This document shows, in pieces, positions 52,018-59,553 of a stretch of DNA of 64,000 nt (within the stretch, counting starts at the first letter, position 1; the number at the start of each line of letters is the position of its first letter). A program made the position numbers and the translations under genes. Below the pieces are notes generated by a model, which was not told the DNA's origin, did not search any database, and saw only the letters and a program-made list of their open reading frames with translations. The stretch is taken from assembly GCF_013371465.1 (NCBI RefSeq), contig NZ_JABWDU010000002.1, positions 1,157,666 through 1,221,665 of the forward strand. Direction: 5' to 3'. Source of the stretch: Ensifer oleiphilus (lineage in GTDB: Bacteria > Pseudomonadota > Alphaproteobacteria > Rhizobiales > Rhizobiaceae).

Positions 52018-52302
52018 CTCAAGATCGGGACAAATCCGTGCTGCATACGCACACAAGAAAACGCTGAAATACGAGGGATCGCAGGCTCGACAAAGGTCTA
52101 GATATCGATGGCTCAGGCTGACGGGAAGCCCGGCCAACCCCTTGCCCTCGGCCGACACAGGCCCGGGTCGAGCCTGCCCATTCCGACAACAATTCTAGGC
52201 CCGAACGCCGCAGGCGACAACCGCATTCGCCGGTGTCGTCCAGCCGAAGTCGGGCAGACCGGGCTCGGCATCTGCTGCCGGCAGGAAAGTCTAAACCGGC
52301 AC

Positions 52303-52330
52303 ATGACATCTGGCGAAACTCGCCTATATT
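52303..52330 (+). promoter_or_regulatory. Sigma-70-like promoter of the HWE kinase gene
   Basis: ATGACA and TATATT separated by 16 bases, 50 bases before the kinase ATG. Confidence 0.45.
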
Positions 52331-52379
52331 GGCGCGAAAGCGGCAGAAGTGCCGACAAATCAAATGTTTGGAACCGTCG

Positions 52380-54281
52380 ATGACCGCCCCTTTGTTCCCG
52401 AAGGCAGATACGAGACCGCCCGGAAAACTTGGCTCCAGCAAAATGTACGCGCAATTTCAAACCTTCGACTGGTCCGCAACGGCGCTCGGAGCCGTCGACG
52501 TCTGGCCCTCGGCGCTGACGATGACCCTCAGGATGATGTTCTCGTCGCCGGTCGCAATGGCTGTGCTTGCCGGCCGTGACGGCGTGATGATCTACAACGA
52601 CGCCTATATCGAGATCGCCGGCAAGCGCCATCCCGATTGCTTCGGTCAATCGGTGTTGACCACATGGCCGGAGGTTGCCGCCTTCAACCGCCAGATCATT
52701 GCCGATGTCTTTGCCGGTGAAACCGCATCCTTCGAGGATGCGCCGCTGACCTTCTATCGCAACGGTGCTGCCGAAGATGTCTGGCTCGATCTGGACTACA
52801 GCCCTGTTGTCGATGACGATGGCAGCACAATCGCCGTGCTTGCCATTCTCGCGGAAACGACCAAGCGGGTGAAAGCGGAAAAAGCCCTTCGCGACAACCA
52901 GGAACGCCTGTCGCTGGCGCTCAGCGCCTCCGGCGTCGTCGGCATCTGGGATTGGCGCGTCAGGGAAGACCGGGTCTACGCCGACGAACGTTTTTCCGAC
53001 CTCTTCCATGTGCCGCGGGAGCTGGCCCGCGACGGTGCGCCGATATCGGCCTATCTCGCGTCCATCCATCCGGATGATGTCGCAAGCCTTGAAGCGGCTA
53101 TGACCCGGGCCATTGAAACCGGCGAAAACCTCACGTCGGAATACCGGATCGTCCAGCCGGAAGGTGGCGTGCGCTGGGTGCTTGCCGAAGGGCGGCCGGC
53201 GCTCGACGAGCATGGCATCTGCGTCCGCTTTCCAGGCGTTGCCGTCGATATTACCGAGCATAAGGCAGCCGTCGAGGCGCATGCCCGATCCGAGGCGGCC
53301 TTTCGAACGCTCGCAAACGCCATGCCGCAAATGGTCTGGTCGACCCGGCCCGACGGCTATCACGATTATTACAACGCCCGCTGGTACGAATTCACCGGCG
53401 TGCCGGAAAACTCGACCGATGGCGAAGGCTGGAACGGCATGTTCCACGAGGAAGACCAGGAGCGCGCCTGGGCGAGTTGGCGCCATTCTCTGGAAACGGG
53501 CGACCCCTATCAGATCGAGTATCGCCTGCGCCACCACAGCGGCGTCTACCGCTGGGTGCTGGGACGGGCCCTTGCGATCCGTGACGACCGCGGACGCATC
53601 ACCCGCTGGTACGGCACCTGCACCGATATTCACGACACCAAGATGGCCGCCGCCGAGCGTGAGGTGGTCGCCCACGAGCTCAGCCACCGCATCAAGAACA
53701 TCTTCTCCGTGCTCAGCAGCATCATCAGCCTGTCCGCGCGCTCGAAGCCCGATGCCCAGCCCTTTGCCCTGGAACTGCGCAAGCGCATCGAGGCGATGGG
53801 GCGGGCGCATGATTTCGTGCGCCCTCACAGCCAGGCCTCGCGGCCGGTGCCGGTCGAACAGTCGATCTTCGGGCTGGTCGAGGAATTGCTGGTTCCCTAC
53901 GGTAACGCTGAAGAACGCATCAGTGTCAGCGGTGAAGACATCCAGCTTGGCGACAGTGCCGCCACGCCGCTAGCGCTTCTGCTGCACGAACTGGCGACGA
54001 ATGCGGCAAAGTATGGCGCGCTTTCTGGCGATGCGGGCAAGCTCGCAATCAGCGGCCGGCAGCATGAAACCGACTATATCCTGGAGTGGCGCGAGCATGG
54101 CGGAACAGGTGCGATCGGCGAACCCGATCAGGAAGGCTTCGGATCGCGGCTGATGAGAATCAGTGTCGAGGGCCAGCTCGGCGGCAAGCTCGTCAGGCGC
54201 TGGGAGCCGGATGGCGTGCACGTGACGGTGACGATGCCCCGCGCAGCGGTTACGCGAACAAACCGCCTTTCCGGTCAGTAG
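52380..54281 (+). CDS. HWE-family sensor histidine kinase with three PAS domains
   Basis: A 633-residue soluble kinase. PAS-like domains at about residues 25-165 (FDWSATALGAVDVWPSAL, MIYNDAYIEIAGKRHPD), 175-295 (LALSASGVVGIWDWRV) and 305-430 (NAMPQMVWSTRPDGYHDYYNARWYEFTG). The HWE part has the phospho-His in HELSHRIKNIFSVL, the His-containing N box LLHELATNAAKYGAL and W-x-E in ILEWREHGG, the features that name the family. No membrane segment, so it senses a cytoplasmic signal. Its partner may be the receiver encoded tail-to-tail 79 bases away. The ATG at 52440 (MYAQFQTF) is an alternative start. Confidence 0.93.
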   Translation: MTAPLFPKADTRPPGKLGSSKMYAQFQTFDWSATALGAVDVWPSALTMTLRMMFSSPVAMAVLAGRDGVMIYNDAYIEIAGKRHPDCFGQSVLTTWPEVAAFNRQIIADVFAGETASFEDAPLTFYRNGAAEDVWLDLDYSPVVDDDGSTIAVLAILAETTKRVKAEKALRDNQERLSLALSASGVVGIWDWRVREDRVYADERFSDLFHVPRELARDGAPISAYLASIHPDDVASLEAAMTRAIETGENLTSEYRIVQPEGGVRWVLAEGRPALDEHGICVRFPGVAVDITEHKAAVEAHARSEAAFRTLANAMPQMVWSTRPDGYHDYYNARWYEFTGVPENSTDGEGWNGMFHEEDQERAWASWRHSLETGDPYQIEYRLRHHSGVYRWVLGRALAIRDDRGRITRWYGTCTDIHDTKMAAAEREVVAHELSHRIKNIFSVLSSIISLSARSKPDAQPFALELRKRIEAMGRAHDFVRPHSQASRPVPVEQSIFGLVEELLVPYGNAEERISVSGEDIQLGDSAATPLALLLHELATNAAKYGALSGDAGKLAISGRQHETDYILEWREHGGTGAIGEPDQEGFGSRLMRISVEGQLGGKLVRRWEPDGVHVTVTMPRAAVTRTNRLSGQ

Positions 54282-54360
54282 GACCGAAACACCAGGAGAA
54301 AGGCGCAGAAAGGCGCCGCCCTTGATTGCCCTTGCAGTCGGGGGCACAGGATCTCAGCGC

Positions 54361-54759
54361 TCAGGCGAACAGCTTCAGCCGCTCCGGCGGCTCGGCCTCA
54401 AGCGTGTGGCGGCGCGCGACGGCATAACTGACGGCCTGCTTCATCTCATGATCGGCAACGGGCTTGCTGATGACGCCGACCGTTCCGGGAACGCCGTCCC
54501 CGAGTTGCGCCGGATTGGCTGTCATGTAGAGCACGGTGATGCCGTGTTCGGCGGCGAGCATCCGTCCGATGTCCTTGCCGGTCGGCCCATCCCTCAGGTT
54601 GAGATCGACAAGCGCGACTTCCGCCATCGGAGCAAGGCTGATCGCGGTTGCCTGATCGGCAGCGATGCCCACTGGACGATGCCCGAGCTCCGAGACCACG
54701 TATTCGATTTCGGTCGCGACGAGAAACTCGTCTTCAACAATCAATACTCTGCAAGCCAT
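54361..54759 (-). CDS. Single-domain response regulator
   Basis: A 132-residue receiver: acidic pairs in LIVEDEF, phospho-acceptor Asp in VALVDLNLRDG, Thr in VLYMTANPAQ and Lys in VISKPV. No output domain; 18 extra residues follow the last helix. GGAAAG lies 5 bases before the ATG at 54759. It is convergent with the HWE kinase gene, and two GGAAC-type stress promoters lie upstream, so it looks like part of the general stress response or its control. Confidence 0.92.
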   Translation of the reverse strand: MACRVLIVEDEFLVATEIEYVVSELGHRPVGIAADQATAISLAPMAEVALVDLNLRDGPTGKDIGRMLAAEHGITVLYMTANPAQLGDGVPGTVGVISKPVADHEMKQAVSYAVARRHTLEAEPPERLKLFA

Positions 54760-54845
54760 ATCAACTTTCCAACGCTTCACTTCGTGGCATTGGCGGAACC
54801 GTCTCCCAAGGTTTCCGGCGTATGCCTGTTAAACTTCAACGGTAC

Positions 54846-54871
54846 AACGCACCATTGTCCAGCAGGGTTCC
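54846..54871 (-). promoter_or_regulatory. RpoE2/EcfG-type promoter, proximal, of the receiver gene
   Basis: On the minus strand GGAAC (54871-54867) is followed after exactly 17 bases by CGTT (54849-54846), 87 bases upstream of the receiver start. Confidence 0.65.
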
Positions 54872-54950
54872 CCCTGATTTCAATCGCGACATGCCGTTCT
54901 GCACAAGAAGGGAAGCCCGAACGATGCGGACATATCTTCGGGCGACAGGA

Positions 54951-54976
54951 AACGATCCCTGCCGCCTTTTTGTTCC
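54951..54976 (-). promoter_or_regulatory. RpoE2/EcfG-type promoter, distal, of the receiver gene
   Basis: On the minus strand GGAAC (54976-54972), 17 bases, then CGTT (54954-54951): the same layout as the proximal site, 105 bases further upstream. Confidence 0.65.
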
Positions 54977-55005
54977 CGGAAAATGAAAATAATCTCAACC
55001 CGGCT

Positions 55006-56319
55006 TTACCAGCCGACGGCATCCTTGAAGGAATACCACCAGGAGCCGATCGTCGAGTACTGTGCGCGGAACATCCGCCCGCCAGGGAACGGATACCAGG
55101 GCAGCTTCTCGAACACGTCGAAGCGCGCCGCGTCGCCGTCGATCGCCTCGGCGAGCGTACGCCCGAACAGGTGAGATCCCGTCACCCCGTGGCCGCTATA
55201 GCCGTGGGCGAAATAGGTGTTCGTCCCGATGCGGCCCATCTGCGGCACGCGGGTGAACGAGAGTGCAAAATTGCCGCTCCAGGCATAGTCGATCTTCACG
55301 CCTTTAAGCCTCGGGAAGACCTTTTCCAGATTGGGCTTAAGCTTGGCGACGACATCTGCCGGATCCGTGCCGCCATAAACGGTACCGCCGCCGAAGATCA
55401 TGCGCTTGTCGGCCGACAGCCTGAAATAATCGAGGATGTAGCGCACGTCCTCGACGCACATGTCGCTGGGGATCAGAGAATGCGCAAGTTCCTCGCCGAG
55501 CGGCGCCGTCGTGATCATCTGGGTTGAGACCGGCATGACGCGCGAGACGAGCTTCGGCACCGCATCGCCGAGATAGGCGTTGCCGCAGAGAACGACTGTT
55601 CGCGCCGACACTTCGCCATCGGCGGTGTAGACGGTGGGCTTGGTCGCCTCATGGTCGACGCGCGTGACCGGTGACTGTTCATAGATCGTGCCACCGAGGC
55701 TTTCGAGCGCGCGCGCCTCGCCGAGCACGAGATTGAGCGGATGCATATGGCCACCGGTCGTATCCAGCATGCCGCCGCAATAGGCATCCGAATTCACCAG
55801 CTTTCTGAGCGCGTCGCGGTCGAGAAGCTGATGATCATCCATGCCGTATTTGCGCCAAAGCGCCTGCTTGGCTTCCAGCTCCTTCATATGCGCCGGCGTA
55901 TAGGCCGCATAGATATTGCCGGGCTTCAGGTCGCAGTCGATCTGATACTGGCTGACGAGCCGCCGGATGATCTTGCCGCCCTCCTGCACCAACCCGCCGA
56001 CGAAGCTTGCCGCATCCTCGCCGTAACGGCGCTGGATGGTGGCAAGGCTGGCGTTGAGACCGTTGACCACCTGGCCGCCATTGCGCCCCGATGCGCCCCA
56101 GCCGACCTGCGCGCCCTCGACGACGACGACCTTGTAGCCCTTCTCGGCAAGGTGGATTGCCGTCGACAGGCCGGAATAGCCGGCTCCGACCACGCAGATA
56201 TCGGTCTCGACGCGACCTTTCAGCGAAACCGGCGTGCGAATGATGTTGCGGGAGGCGGCGTAGTAGCTTGTGGGGTAGCTGCCGTCGCCGGCATAGGATT
56301 TTTGGTGTCTCGTCATCAT
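55006..56319 (-). CDS. puuB: Gamma-glutamylputrescine oxidoreductase (PuuB-like FAD oxidase)
   Basis: A 437-residue DAO-family flavoenzyme. N-terminal part ASRNIIRTPVSLKGRVETDICVVGAGYSGLSTAIHLAEKG holds the FAD motif, then GWGASGRNGGQVVNG; the end has AWSGNFALSFTRVPQMGRIGTNTYFAHGYSGHGVTGSHLFGRTLAEAIDG. PuuB oxidises gamma-glutamylputrescine to the aldehyde. Its ATG overlaps the puuA-like stop (ATGA), which supports the role, but the family also includes other amine oxidases. Confidence 0.86.
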   Translation of the reverse strand: MMTRHQKSYAGDGSYPTSYYAASRNIIRTPVSLKGRVETDICVVGAGYSGLSTAIHLAEKGYKVVVVEGAQVGWGASGRNGGQVVNGLNASLATIQRRYGEDAASFVGGLVQEGGKIIRRLVSQYQIDCDLKPGNIYAAYTPAHMKELEAKQALWRKYGMDDHQLLDRDALRKLVNSDAYCGGMLDTTGGHMHPLNLVLGEARALESLGGTIYEQSPVTRVDHEATKPTVYTADGEVSARTVVLCGNAYLGDAVPKLVSRVMPVSTQMITTAPLGEELAHSLIPSDMCVEDVRYILDYFRLSADKRMIFGGGTVYGGTDPADVVAKLKPNLEKVFPRLKGVKIDYAWSGNFALSFTRVPQMGRIGTNTYFAHGYSGHGVTGSHLFGRTLAEAIDGDAARFDVFEKLPWYPFPGGRMFRAQYSTIGSWWYSFKDAVGW

Positions 56320-57683
56320 ACGATTTCCAGGTAGGCGCTGAATTCATAATCCGTGACCTGCTCGGCAAACCCGGCGATCTCCTGCCGCTTGCAGGCGATC
56401 AGCATCGAGCGCAGCACGGGATCGAAGATCTCGGCGGCAATCGGCCCTGCCTCGAAGGCATCGACCGCCTGCCCCCAATCAGCGGGAATTTTGGGCAGTT
56501 TCTCCGCCGCATAGGCCCGGCCCGTCACCGGCGCCGAGGGTTTCCACTTGTTGCGGATGCCGACGAGCGCCGCGCCGAGGATCGCGGCGATGACGAGATA
56601 GGGATTGGCGTCGGCGCCAGCCACGCGGTGCTCGATACGCCGCGCTGCCGGATTGCCGCCGGGAATACGGATCGCCGACGTACGGTTTTCATAGCCCCAG
56701 CACACGGCCGTCGGCGCATGCGTATCCGGCCGCAGCCGGCGATAGGAGTTGAAATGCGGCGCAAACAGCAGCGTCGTTTCCGGCATGCCGCGCAGCAAGC
56801 CTGCGACGGCGTTCTTCAGGACCGCCGATCCCTCGTCGCTGCCGTCGTTGAACACGTTGTTGCCTTCGGCGTCGAGCAGGCTGAAGTGAATGTGCATGCC
56901 GTTGCCCGAGCGCGTTCCGTAGGGCTTGGCCATGAAGGTTGCCGCCAGCCCATGCTTGCGGGCGACCCCCTTGACGATACGCTTGAAGAAGATCGCGTCA
57001 TCCGCCGCCTTCAGGGGATCATCCGTATGCAGCAGATTGATCTCGAACTGGCCGATGCCGTTCTCGGCGATCGCCGCGTCCGCCGGCACGTTCTGCCGGG
57101 CGCATTCCTTGTAGACGTCGGAGAAGAACTCGCCGAAATCGTCGAGTTCGTCGATCGACAGGATCGCGTCGGAATCGAGCCGTTTGCCGGTATAGGGCGA
57201 GATCGGCGGCACCGCGCTGTCGGGCTCCGGATCGATCAAATAGAATTCCATTTCAGTGGCGACCACCGGGCGCAAGCCCAATTCCTCGTATTCGCGCACG
57301 ATCGCCGCCAGCGCCTGGCGCGGATCGGCGAGAAACGGCTTGCCGTCCTCGAGCAGGAGCCAGAGCGGCACCAGAGCGCTCGGCCGCGAGGTCCAGTTGA
57401 CCGGCAGAGCGCCGCGACCGGTAACGGCGCAGATGCCATCCCGGTCACCGCTCGCAAACACCTGCTCGCTGTTGATGATGTCCTCGCCCCATACGTCGAC
57501 GCCGACGATCGACAGCGGCATGCGGATGCCGCCGCCAAGCACCTTGGAGGCCTGCTCCACCGGCACCCGCTTGCCCCGCATGATGCCGTTCAGATCGCAG
57601 ACCACCGCCTGGATGCTTTCGATAGGGCCGTTCTGCTCCAGCCAGGCCTTGAAGGCGCTCGGGTCTTCCGCGTCGAGGGACAT
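56316..57683 (-). CDS. puuA: Glutamine synthetase family protein (gamma-glutamylputrescine synthetase-like, PuuA)
   Basis: A 455-residue enzyme of the glutamine synthetase superfamily that would attach glutamate to putrescine or a similar amine using ATP. Family features: AVVCDLNGIMRGKRVP, VVATEMEFYLIDPEP, GIGQFEINLLHTDDPLKAADDAIFFKRIVKGVARKHGLAATFMAKPYGTRSGNGMHIHFSL and the Arg-rich AVCWGYENRTSAIRIPG. Length and sequence fit PuuA/GlnT-like proteins rather than assimilatory GlnA. First in the puuA-puuB pair; the divergent GntR gene and palindromes upstream suggest its control. Confidence 0.88.
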   Translation of the reverse strand: MSLDAEDPSAFKAWLEQNGPIESIQAVVCDLNGIMRGKRVPVEQASKVLGGGIRMPLSIVGVDVWGEDIINSEQVFASGDRDGICAVTGRGALPVNWTSRPSALVPLWLLLEDGKPFLADPRQALAAIVREYEELGLRPVVATEMEFYLIDPEPDSAVPPISPYTGKRLDSDAILSIDELDDFGEFFSDVYKECARQNVPADAAIAENGIGQFEINLLHTDDPLKAADDAIFFKRIVKGVARKHGLAATFMAKPYGTRSGNGMHIHFSLLDAEGNNVFNDGSDEGSAVLKNAVAGLLRGMPETTLLFAPHFNSYRRLRPDTHAPTAVCWGYENRTSAIRIPGGNPAARRIEHRVAGADANPYLVIAAILGAALVGIRNKWKPSAPVTGRAYAAEKLPKIPADWGQAVDAFEAGPIAAEIFDPVLRSMLIACKRQEIAGFAEQVTDYEFSAYLEIV

Positions 57684-57699
57684 ATCGCAAATCTCATTT

Positions 57700-57709
57700 T
57701 GTGATCACA
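57700..57709. promoter_or_regulatory. Perfect palindrome upstream of puuA (operator candidate)
   Basis: TGTGATCACA, a perfect 10-base palindrome 16 bases before the puuA-like start codon, in the divergent region with the GntR gene. Well placed for a repressor site over the puuA ribosome site or leader. Confidence 0.5.
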
Positions 57710-57719
57710 TTTTCGTAAA

Positions 57720-57748
57720 GTTGACATAATTTAGAAGTTGGAGTCAAC
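57720..57748. promoter_or_regulatory. Inverted repeat GTTGAC / GTCAAC between puuA and the GntR gene
   Basis: GTTGAC (57720-57725) and GTCAAC (57743-57748) are perfect inverted copies with 17 bases between. Each strand's copy also reads like a -35 hexamer (TTGACA on plus, TTGACT on minus), so this may be overlapping divergent promoters. Confidence 0.4.
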
Positions 57749-57805
57749 CTCGACGGATGCTATCAGCCCGCGACCCTTCCCCGTGCGGCAAAGGAGCCCG
57801 CTGAT

Positions 57806-58498
57806 TTGAAGACCCCATCGCTGCCTCTTCTCGACCGACCGGAAGGCATGACCACGCATGACTATGCCTTTGCCCGGCTTCGCCAGGCGATCATGGTCGG
57901 CAGCTTCCGCCCCGGCACCTCGGTGACGATCCGGGGACTTGCCGAAGCGCTGGAAAGCAGCCCGACGCCGGTGCGCGAGGCCCTGCGGCAACTAACCTCC
58001 ATTGGCGCGCTGCAATTCCTCGAAAACCGCCGCATCGTCGTGCCGCGCATCACGCCCGCGCGCTTCGAGGAGTTGATATCGCTGCGCATCGCTCTCGAAA
58101 GCCACGCCGCCCGCCGCGCCGTTGCCCATCTCACCGAACGCCAGATCGAACGGATCTCGGCGATCGATGACAGCATCGAGGACGAAATCCTCCGCGGCGA
58201 CCAGGTCGCAGCCCTGATCGCCAACCAGGCTTTCCACCGGACGATCTATACCGCCAATCCCGATCAGATCGTCATGCCGCTGATCGAAAGCGTCTGGCTG
58301 CAACTGGGCCCGATCCTCGGCATCGCCATGGAGCATGTCAGCGAACTCTATGTCGTCGACCGCCATCGCGAGGCGATCGACGCCCTGCGCCGCCGCGACG
58401 AGGACGCCGTTGCCGACGCCATCGCAGCCGACATTCGCGAGGGCATTGGCGGCTTCGACCAACAGGCCGTTGCACGCCTCTTGAAGCTGGCTGCCTGA
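57806..58498 (+). CDS. GntR family transcriptional regulator (FCD/FadR-like domain)
   Basis: A 230-residue regulator: winged helix HDYAFARLRQAIMVGSFRPGTSVTIRGLAEALESSPTPVREALRQLTSIGALQF and an all-helical FCD domain with metal-type residues (LRIALESHAARRA, NQAFHRTIYTAN, HREAIDALRRRDEDAVADAIAADI). No ATG at the front; the TTG at 57806 has AAGGAG 9 bases before it, whereas the next ATG is at 57848. Divergent from puuA-puuB, so probably their regulator. Confidence 0.9.
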   Translation: MKTPSLPLLDRPEGMTTHDYAFARLRQAIMVGSFRPGTSVTIRGLAEALESSPTPVREALRQLTSIGALQFLENRRIVVPRITPARFEELISLRIALESHAARRAVAHLTERQIERISAIDDSIEDEILRGDQVAALIANQAFHRTIYTANPDQIVMPLIESVWLQLGPILGIAMEHVSELYVVDRHREAIDALRRRDEDAVADAIAADIREGIGGFDQQAVARLLKLAA

Positions 58499-58522
58499 CG
58501 GCAATGCAGGCTTGGATCGGTG

Positions 58523-58543
58523 AATTTTAGTGTAGCTAAAATT
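58523..58543. promoter_or_regulatory. Palindromic operator candidate upstream of the XRE-cupin gene
   Basis: Arms AATTTTAG (58523-58530) and CTAAAATT (58536-58543) with a 5-base spacer, in an A+T-rich island just before TTGACA (58548-58553), a possible -35. A likely autoregulation site for the XRE-cupin regulator. Confidence 0.5.
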
Positions 58544-58673
58544 TTCGTTGACAAGGCGCGAACGCCGTCCCAAAGTCCAGAAAATGCAAGCGCATCATCC
58601 TGAAATCCCTAGCGATTTCCGGGCATGGTCGCGCGCCCACGCAGGAGATCCTCCCCGAAAAAGAGGGCGCGGG

Positions 58674-59378
58674 ATGAGAGGGGATTTCGCAGTGGATTCG
58701 CAGTCTCGGTCAGACAATCCTGTATCTGAGCTTCCGCCGCTCGGCGATCGCCTGCGCCAGCGTCGCAAGGCTTTGAAGCTGACGCTCAAGGACGTCGCGG
58801 ATCAGGCGGATTTTTCCGTTGGTTTCATATCGCAAATCGAGCGCGGCATCACCGTACCCTCGCTGACCTCGCTTGTTGCGGTCTGCCGCGTGCTGAAGGT
58901 CGAGGTCGGAACCTTCCTCAATTCCCCCCGAGTATCCTCGCCTTTTACGCGCCATGACCAGCGCCGCGCCTATGCGCTTGCCGGGTCGCCGGAGAGCAAC
59001 ATCGCCTACGAACGCCTGTCCGCGTCCTTTCCCGGCAGCATTCTGCGCAGCACAGTGGTGCACACGCCGCCCGGTCACCGCAGCGAGGCGATGACCCATG
59101 AGGGCGAGGAGATGTTCTTCATCCTTCAGGGCGCCCTGACGATCGAGATCGACGGCGAAGAAACAGTCCTTGAAACAGGCGATTCCGCCCATTTCCTGTC
59201 GGGCCTGACCCACCTCACCTGGAACCATACCAGCGAACCGACCGTGATCCTGCACACCTGCACGATGGATGTCTTCGGCGACGCCCAGACAACACAAACG
59301 CCCGAAGGCGCTTTCGCGGTGACGCGCGCTGAGGATCGCCGCAGTGCCGCGGCAAGTCCCGGCAAAGGCGCCGGATAG
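58674..59378 (+). CDS. XRE-cupin transcriptional regulator (PuuR-like)
   Basis: A 234-residue regulator with an N-terminal Cro/C1-type helix-turn-helix (LGDRLRQRRKALKLTLKDVADQADFSVGFISQIERGITVPSLTSLVAVCRVL) and a C-terminal cupin (about residues 110-205; HTPPGHRSEAMTHEGEEMFFILQGALTIEIDGEETVLETGDSAHF). PuuR of E. coli has this layout and represses putrescine catabolism. ATG at 58674 with AGAGGG before it. Neighbour of the GntR regulator and the puu-like genes. Confidence 0.88.
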   Translation: MRGDFAVDSQSRSDNPVSELPPLGDRLRQRRKALKLTLKDVADQADFSVGFISQIERGITVPSLTSLVAVCRVLKVEVGTFLNSPRVSSPFTRHDQRRAYALAGSPESNIAYERLSASFPGSILRSTVVHTPPGHRSEAMTHEGEEMFFILQGALTIEIDGEETVLETGDSAHFLSGLTHLTWNHTSEPTVILHTCTMDVFGDAQTTQTPEGAFAVTRAEDRRSAAASPGKGAG

Positions 59379-59395
59379 TCTCGCCGAAGTCGGCA

Positions 59396-59419
59396 GCGCA
59401 ATCCGATCGGCGATTGCGC
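59396..59419 (+). terminator. Hairpin after the XRE-cupin gene
   Basis: GCGCAATC (59396-59403) pairs with GATTGCGC (59412-59419) around an 8-base loop that is itself partly self-complementary; 17 bases past the stop. No T tract. Confidence 0.4.
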
Positions 59420-59553
59420 CCTCCAGATCACCAGCCTTTCGCTCGGGCGCCTTTGGCCCGGCGACCGCCGCGCGTCGATCGACGCCCGAACACGAGAGCG
59501 GTGCGCGGCCTCTCACCTGCCCTAACCCCGCCAGAACCAGAACTGGAAACGCC

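Larger units (their letters stand above)
51969..52379. other. 411-base gene-free region between divergent genes
   Basis: No believable gene on either strand. It holds a possible RpoE2-like promoter for the transglutaminase-like gene (51993-52017) and a sigma-70-like promoter for the HWE kinase gene (52303-52330). The middle part shows nothing I recognise. Confidence 0.5.

Noticed and set aside
52108-52383. 91-codon frame in the 411-base gap before the HWE kinase
   Set aside because: No ribosome site, no recognisable protein features, and it overlaps the likely kinase promoter.
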